Source of the DNA: Cohaesibacter sp. ES.047
GTDB lineage: Bacteria; Pseudomonadota; Alphaproteobacteria; Rhizobiales; Cohaesibacteraceae
Length of the DNA stretch: 64,000 bases
Direction of reading: 5' to 3'
Assembly (NCBI RefSeq): GCF_900215505.1
Contig: NZ_LT907844.1
Span: forward strand, 4,356,001-4,420,000
In this document: piece after piece, positions 60,349 through 64,000 of the stretch
Numbering within the stretch: the first letter of the stretch is position 1
Layout of the letters: every line of letters begins with the position of its first letter
Notes under the pieces: generated by a model
The model's input: only the letters and a program-made list of their open reading frames with translations
The model's database searches: none
Told to the model about the DNA's origin: nothing
Program-made: the position numbers and the translations under genes

Positions 60349-60562
60349 ATCAATCTGCTTTCGTTCTTGTATTCGCTATGGTTCAGGGCATTCGACCAAG
60401 TGTGCCTTACCAGACGATCACTCAAAGAGCCCAAATTCGTTTCGATTGCTGTTGCCGAATGCGCTAGCGCCATGAGCATCAACAAAGACAGGCCGCCATT
60501 CATACCGGCAGCCTCTCCCAATCTCCTCCCCTTTTCCAAAACAGTCGGAAAAAGGAAGCCAA

Positions 60563-60647
<85 letters not shown>

Positions 60648-60848
60648 ACAGCGCAGCGCACAACGCGCCAGCAAATCGAGCGGAGCCTCTATAACACCCG
60701 ATCTGGAAAGCGCAAAGGAAAATTCACATTCCATCCAGAATTCCCCGTCCCAGCAGGGGAAGTTACCCCCAAAAGCCAAAGAAATTCTGCAATTTTGCCC
60801 ATTTTTGCGCTATCGACCTTTCACAACAGGCAGACTTGGCGGGTGCTG

Positions 60849-62480
60849 TCAGTCGTCCATGCCGAGCCATTCAGAGGCATTGAAGTCAGACGGGATCAAC
60901 TCTCCCAGTTGTTCATAGATCTGCGGAAGAAGCTCCGGCAGATCCTCTGCGATCAAACCCGGCCCAAAGGATCGCCCGGCCCGGCCATGCAGCCAGACGC
61001 CCGCACAAGCCGCATCAAGGGTCGGCATCCCCTGAGCCATCAGGCCAGCGACAACGCCAATCAGCACATCCCCACTCCCGGCGGTCGCCAGATACGGGAT
61101 CCCCTGACTGTGGATCACCGCCTGCCCGTCCGGGCTGGCGATCACGCTGTCTGCACCCTTGAGCACAACCACAGCGCCGCTACGCTTGGCCGCAAGTAAG
61201 GCACAATCGAGCTTTGACAGCCCCTTGTCCTCACGCACTCTGTGGGACAGATCAGGAAACAGCCGCGCAAACTCACCTTCATGGGGCGTCATGACGAGAC
61301 AGCCTGAAAGCGCGGCAGGGCTGTCCTTCAAGATCGCAAGGGAAATCTCACCCGCCTCGATCCCGTCAGACAGGCAACTAATGGCATCGGCGTCGATCAG
61401 AATCGAAAGATCCTTCTCCAGAGTACGATAGAGCAACTGGCGGCGGCCACTATCAGTACCGAGTGCCGGCCCGGCAACAATCACATCATGGCTTCGGCGT
61501 GCGAGCGCCGCGTCAAGCGCATCCGCGTCATCAACAGGCTCGACCATCACCGCCGTCACACAGGAGGCCACAAGCGCCGCAGCATTGGTGGGAGGCGCCA
61601 AAGTCACTAACCCGGCGCCGGCCCGCAAGGCAGAACGGGCTGCAAGTCGCGCAGCCCCACTGTGAAACTGATCGCCGCACAGCACCAGACAATGCCCGCG
61701 ATGAAACTTGTGATCAGCCAGCCGCCCCAACGCGATACTTGCCAGAGGTTTCAGCGCTTCAGGCCAGTTGTCGAGCCACAGGGACGGCGCATTCTCCAAA
61801 GCACAAGAGCCGCTCTCGTCGAGAACCTCGTCCTTGATACCGATATCGACACAATCCACATGACCGCAAGAGGCCTTACCCGGATAGAGCAGATGCCCCG
61901 GCTTCTTGCGGAAAAAGGTCACCGTGCCATCCGCGCGAACAGCGGCTCCACCGATCTGACCACTGCGCCCATCGACACCGCTGGGCAAATCGACAGAGAG
62001 AATCGGCAAGCCGCTCTTGTTGAGCGCATCAACAATCTCGGCCAACTCGCCAGTGATTGGCCGCGTCAAACCGGCACCGAACAAGGCATCAATCACCAGA
62101 TCGGCGTCCTCCCAGAGACGCGGCGAAATCGAGAACACCTCATCGCCCCACTCATCGGCGGCGAGCCGCGCATCTCCTGACAGCTCCTCCACATCAACCA
62201 GGCAGCCCAGAAGGACACTCCAGCCTTCTTCCTCGAGCAATTGCGCGGCAACAAATCCATCGCCGCCATTGTTGCCCGGACCACACAGGATGCAGACCAT
62301 ACCCGAAGCCCCCGAGCCGGTCCTCTCCTCCAAGAGATCGATCGCGGCATCGGCCACGGCCTTGCCAGCCACCTGCATCAGCTCGATGCCGGGCGTTCCA
62401 CTCTCTATTGTGAGCTGATCAGCTTTGCCCATTTGCTCGGGCGTGAGGATCTCCACGACATGCTCCAGCGCTTCAACCAT
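60849..62480 (-). CDS. nnr: Bifunctional NAD(P)H-hydrate epimerase / ADP-dependent dehydratase
   Basis: Repairs hydrated NAD(P)H. The product has 543 residues. The N-terminal epimerase half (YjeF_N, about residues 12-225) shows CGPGNNGGDGFVAAQLL and the catalytic Asp in LVIDALFGAGLTRP. The C-terminal dehydratase half (ribokinase-like) shows VLKGADSVIASPDG and YLATAGSGDVLIGVVAGL, the ATP/ADP site. Fusion of the two domains is normal in bacteria. It is divergent from glnB. Confidence 0.95.
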   Translation of the reverse strand: MVEALEHVVEILTPEQMGKADQLTIESGTPGIELMQVAGKAVADAAIDLLEERTGSGASGMVCILCGPGNNGGDGFVAAQLLEEEGWSVLLGCLVDVEELSGDARLAADEWGDEVFSISPRLWEDADLVIDALFGAGLTRPITGELAEIVDALNKSGLPILSVDLPSGVDGRSGQIGGAAVRADGTVTFFRKKPGHLLYPGKASCGHVDCVDIGIKDEVLDESGSCALENAPSLWLDNWPEALKPLASIALGRLADHKFHRGHCLVLCGDQFHSGAARLAARSALRAGAGLVTLAPPTNAAALVASCVTAVMVEPVDDADALDAALARRSHDVIVAGPALGTDSGRRQLLYRTLEKDLSILIDADAISCLSDGIEAGEISLAILKDSPAALSGCLVMTPHEGEFARLFPDLSHRVREDKGLSKLDCALLAAKRSGAVVVLKGADSVIASPDGQAVIHSQGIPYLATAGSGDVLIGVVAGLMAQGMPTLDAACAGVWLHGRAGRSFGPGLIAEDLPELLPQIYEQLGELIPSDFNASEWLGMDD

Positions 62481-62967
62481 CAGCTCGCTCTCCTATAGAT
62501 GTGCTGCCAAATTGATCCACATGGCAGAGTTTGAGGTGGTTTGAGACTAACCACAGCGCGAGCTCAGAACAATCTCCACGCATCCATTCAGGCCGATTTA
62601 CATCGATATGCACACAAAGAATGCAGGCTGCCCGCTTCGTGATCTTCGTCGCCCCAAAGACAGACCAAGCACAGCAAATGAGGGTAGCAAGTCCAAAAAG
62701 AAGCGTCATTTCGCTCAAAAAGCCCCGCCCACATCAAACCGGACCAAAATGCCCTCAAATTATGCAAAAGGCGCCCCGTCACAGGCGCCGAGATGCACAA
62801 TCAATCCAATTGCGAGGCAGCCAATGCCATACCCGACCGAGAGAATTGTTCACAAATTAATCATTTGCACATTTTTGCATCACATGCTTTCCCCAAAATG
62901 CCTGATAATTCGACCATACTCCACTGGTGAAACCGCACGTTTCCTGCTTTTATTTTCACCGACAGGA
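62481..62967. other. Intergenic region nnr / glnB, upstream of the sigma-54 promoter
   Basis: Divergent region of about 680 bp in all. The minus-strand promoter for nnr is not evident. Near 62866-62880 TGCACATTTTTGCAT resembles half of an NtrC enhancer site, 100 bp before the sigma-54 promoter; the match is poor. No convincing coding frame. Confidence 0.45.
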
Positions 62968-62984
62968 TTGGCACGCAGAATGCA
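62968..62984 (+). promoter_or_regulatory. Sigma-54 (RpoN) promoter of glnB
   Basis: TTGGCACGCAGAATGCA: GG at 62970-62971 and GC at 62982-62983, with exactly 10 nt between, close to the consensus TGGCAC-N5-TTGCA. Transcription would begin near 62995, 170 nt before glnB, consistent with NtrC control under nitrogen limitation. Confidence 0.75.
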
Positions 62985-63085
62985 TAAAATTTCACAACCT
63001 GGTTGGAACGTTGGCCCTATCGGCTTTCGTCGTCAGATTGGCATCGAAAACAACGCCCATCCAGTAAAAAATCGACCACTCGTAA

Positions 63086-63502
<417 letters not shown>

Positions 63503-63715
63503 TGGATGCGGACGTCTACGGGTACAGCCCGCAGGCGTCCCCTACCAATCACACACCTTTTCCCGAGCAATATCGGTCGCTAGACCCAAAAAAATCAAAC
63601 CCAATCAACAGCAACAGGTAAAACCCGAGCGTCCTCCCATGAAACCGAGCACATGCCGCATGACGGAGTGCTGGAACAAGGGGCTTTCGGTCAACAGGCA
63701 GTAAAGGATACTGGA

Positions 63716-64000
63716 ATGAGCACACCTGCTGAAATCGTAAAGATGATCGCGGATGAAGAAGTGAAATATGTTGATATTCGCTTCACCGATCCGCGTGGCA
63801 AGCTGCAGCACGTCACCGTCATGGAAGACCAGGTAGACGAAGACTTCCTTGAAGAAGGATTGATGTTCGATGGCTCCTCCATCGGAGGCTGGAAATCCAT
63901 TGAAGCTTCTGACATGAAGCTGATGCCTGATTGCAACAGCGCCTACCTCGATCCTTTCTACGCCGAGAAAACTCTTTGCGTACACTGCACCGTCGTTGAG
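63716..64000 (+). CDS. glnA: Glutamine synthetase type I (5' end, continues beyond window)
   Basis: Makes glutamine from glutamate, ammonia and ATP. The first 95 codons are seen: MSTPAEIVKMIADEEVKYVD, IRFTDPRGKLQHVTV, and the beta-grasp signature FDGSSIGGWKSIEASDMKL. AAAGGA lies 10 nt before the ATG. Cotranscription with glnB from its sigma-54 promoter is likely, as I see no terminator between them. Confidence 0.96.
   Translation, partial: MSTPAEIVKMIADEEVKYVDIRFTDPRGKLQHVTVMEDQVDEDFLEEGLMFDGSSIGGWKSIEASDMKLMPDCNSAYLDPFYAEKTLCVHCTVVE

Overview
The window is a chromosomal segment of an alphaproteobacterium of the Hyphomicrobiales (Rhizobiales) type. The evidence is gene order and family type: the rpsB-tsf-pyrH-frr-uppS-cdsA-dxr-rseP-bamA-lpxD-fabZ run, a short class II ProRS, RNase J, a DUF1467 protein, a 14-gene nuo operon whose NuoE has a helix-hairpin-helix tail, and the tig-clpP-clpX-lon-hup run followed by nuo. 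A marine relative such as Cohaesibacter is a guess I cannot test here. Almost all core genes are on the minus strand, so they are read from right to left.

Layout in transcription order (right to left). 62968-64000 (plus strand): glnB behind a sigma-54 promoter, then the 5' end of glnA (nitrogen control). 53288-62480: nnr, tRNA-Leu, tig, clpP, clpX, lon (chaperone and protease block), then hup. 47968-52620: a mixed accessory stretch with a PfkB-type kinase, two identical tRNA-Asp genes, tRNA-Val, an intact IS30-type element, a GNAT acetyltransferase and a cysteine-rich unknown. 31401-47343: nuoA-N, which also carries a pentapeptide-repeat gene between nuoF and nuoG and two small membrane-protein genes between nuoH and nuoI. 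21163-31226: birA, rnj, mce, DUF1467, proS, lolC, lolD; an IS630 element carrying a nested IS256 element sits between DUF1467 and proS. 17087-20563: dnaE. 13523-17076: an accessory islet between dnaE and rpsB with a small exported protein, a divergent AraC regulator and EamA exporter, and an SDR/LysR pair fused by a deletion. 1-13224: the rpsB-to-fabZ run linking translation, isoprenoid and phospholipid precursors, outer-membrane assembly and lipid A synthesis, interrupted by an alpha/beta hydrolase between dxr and rseP.

I found no CRISPR array, prophage, or defence, secretion or biosynthetic cluster, and no clearly new multi-gene system. The best leads are smaller: a 27-codon membrane-peptide ORF with its own promoter and strong Shine-Dalgarno next to dnaE; a possible small RNA ahead of the IS630 element; the three extra genes inside nuo; a long N-terminal extension on LolD; two genes destroyed by one deletion; and the decaying nested transposons, which have exact target duplications, an amber codon and an A8 slippage tract.
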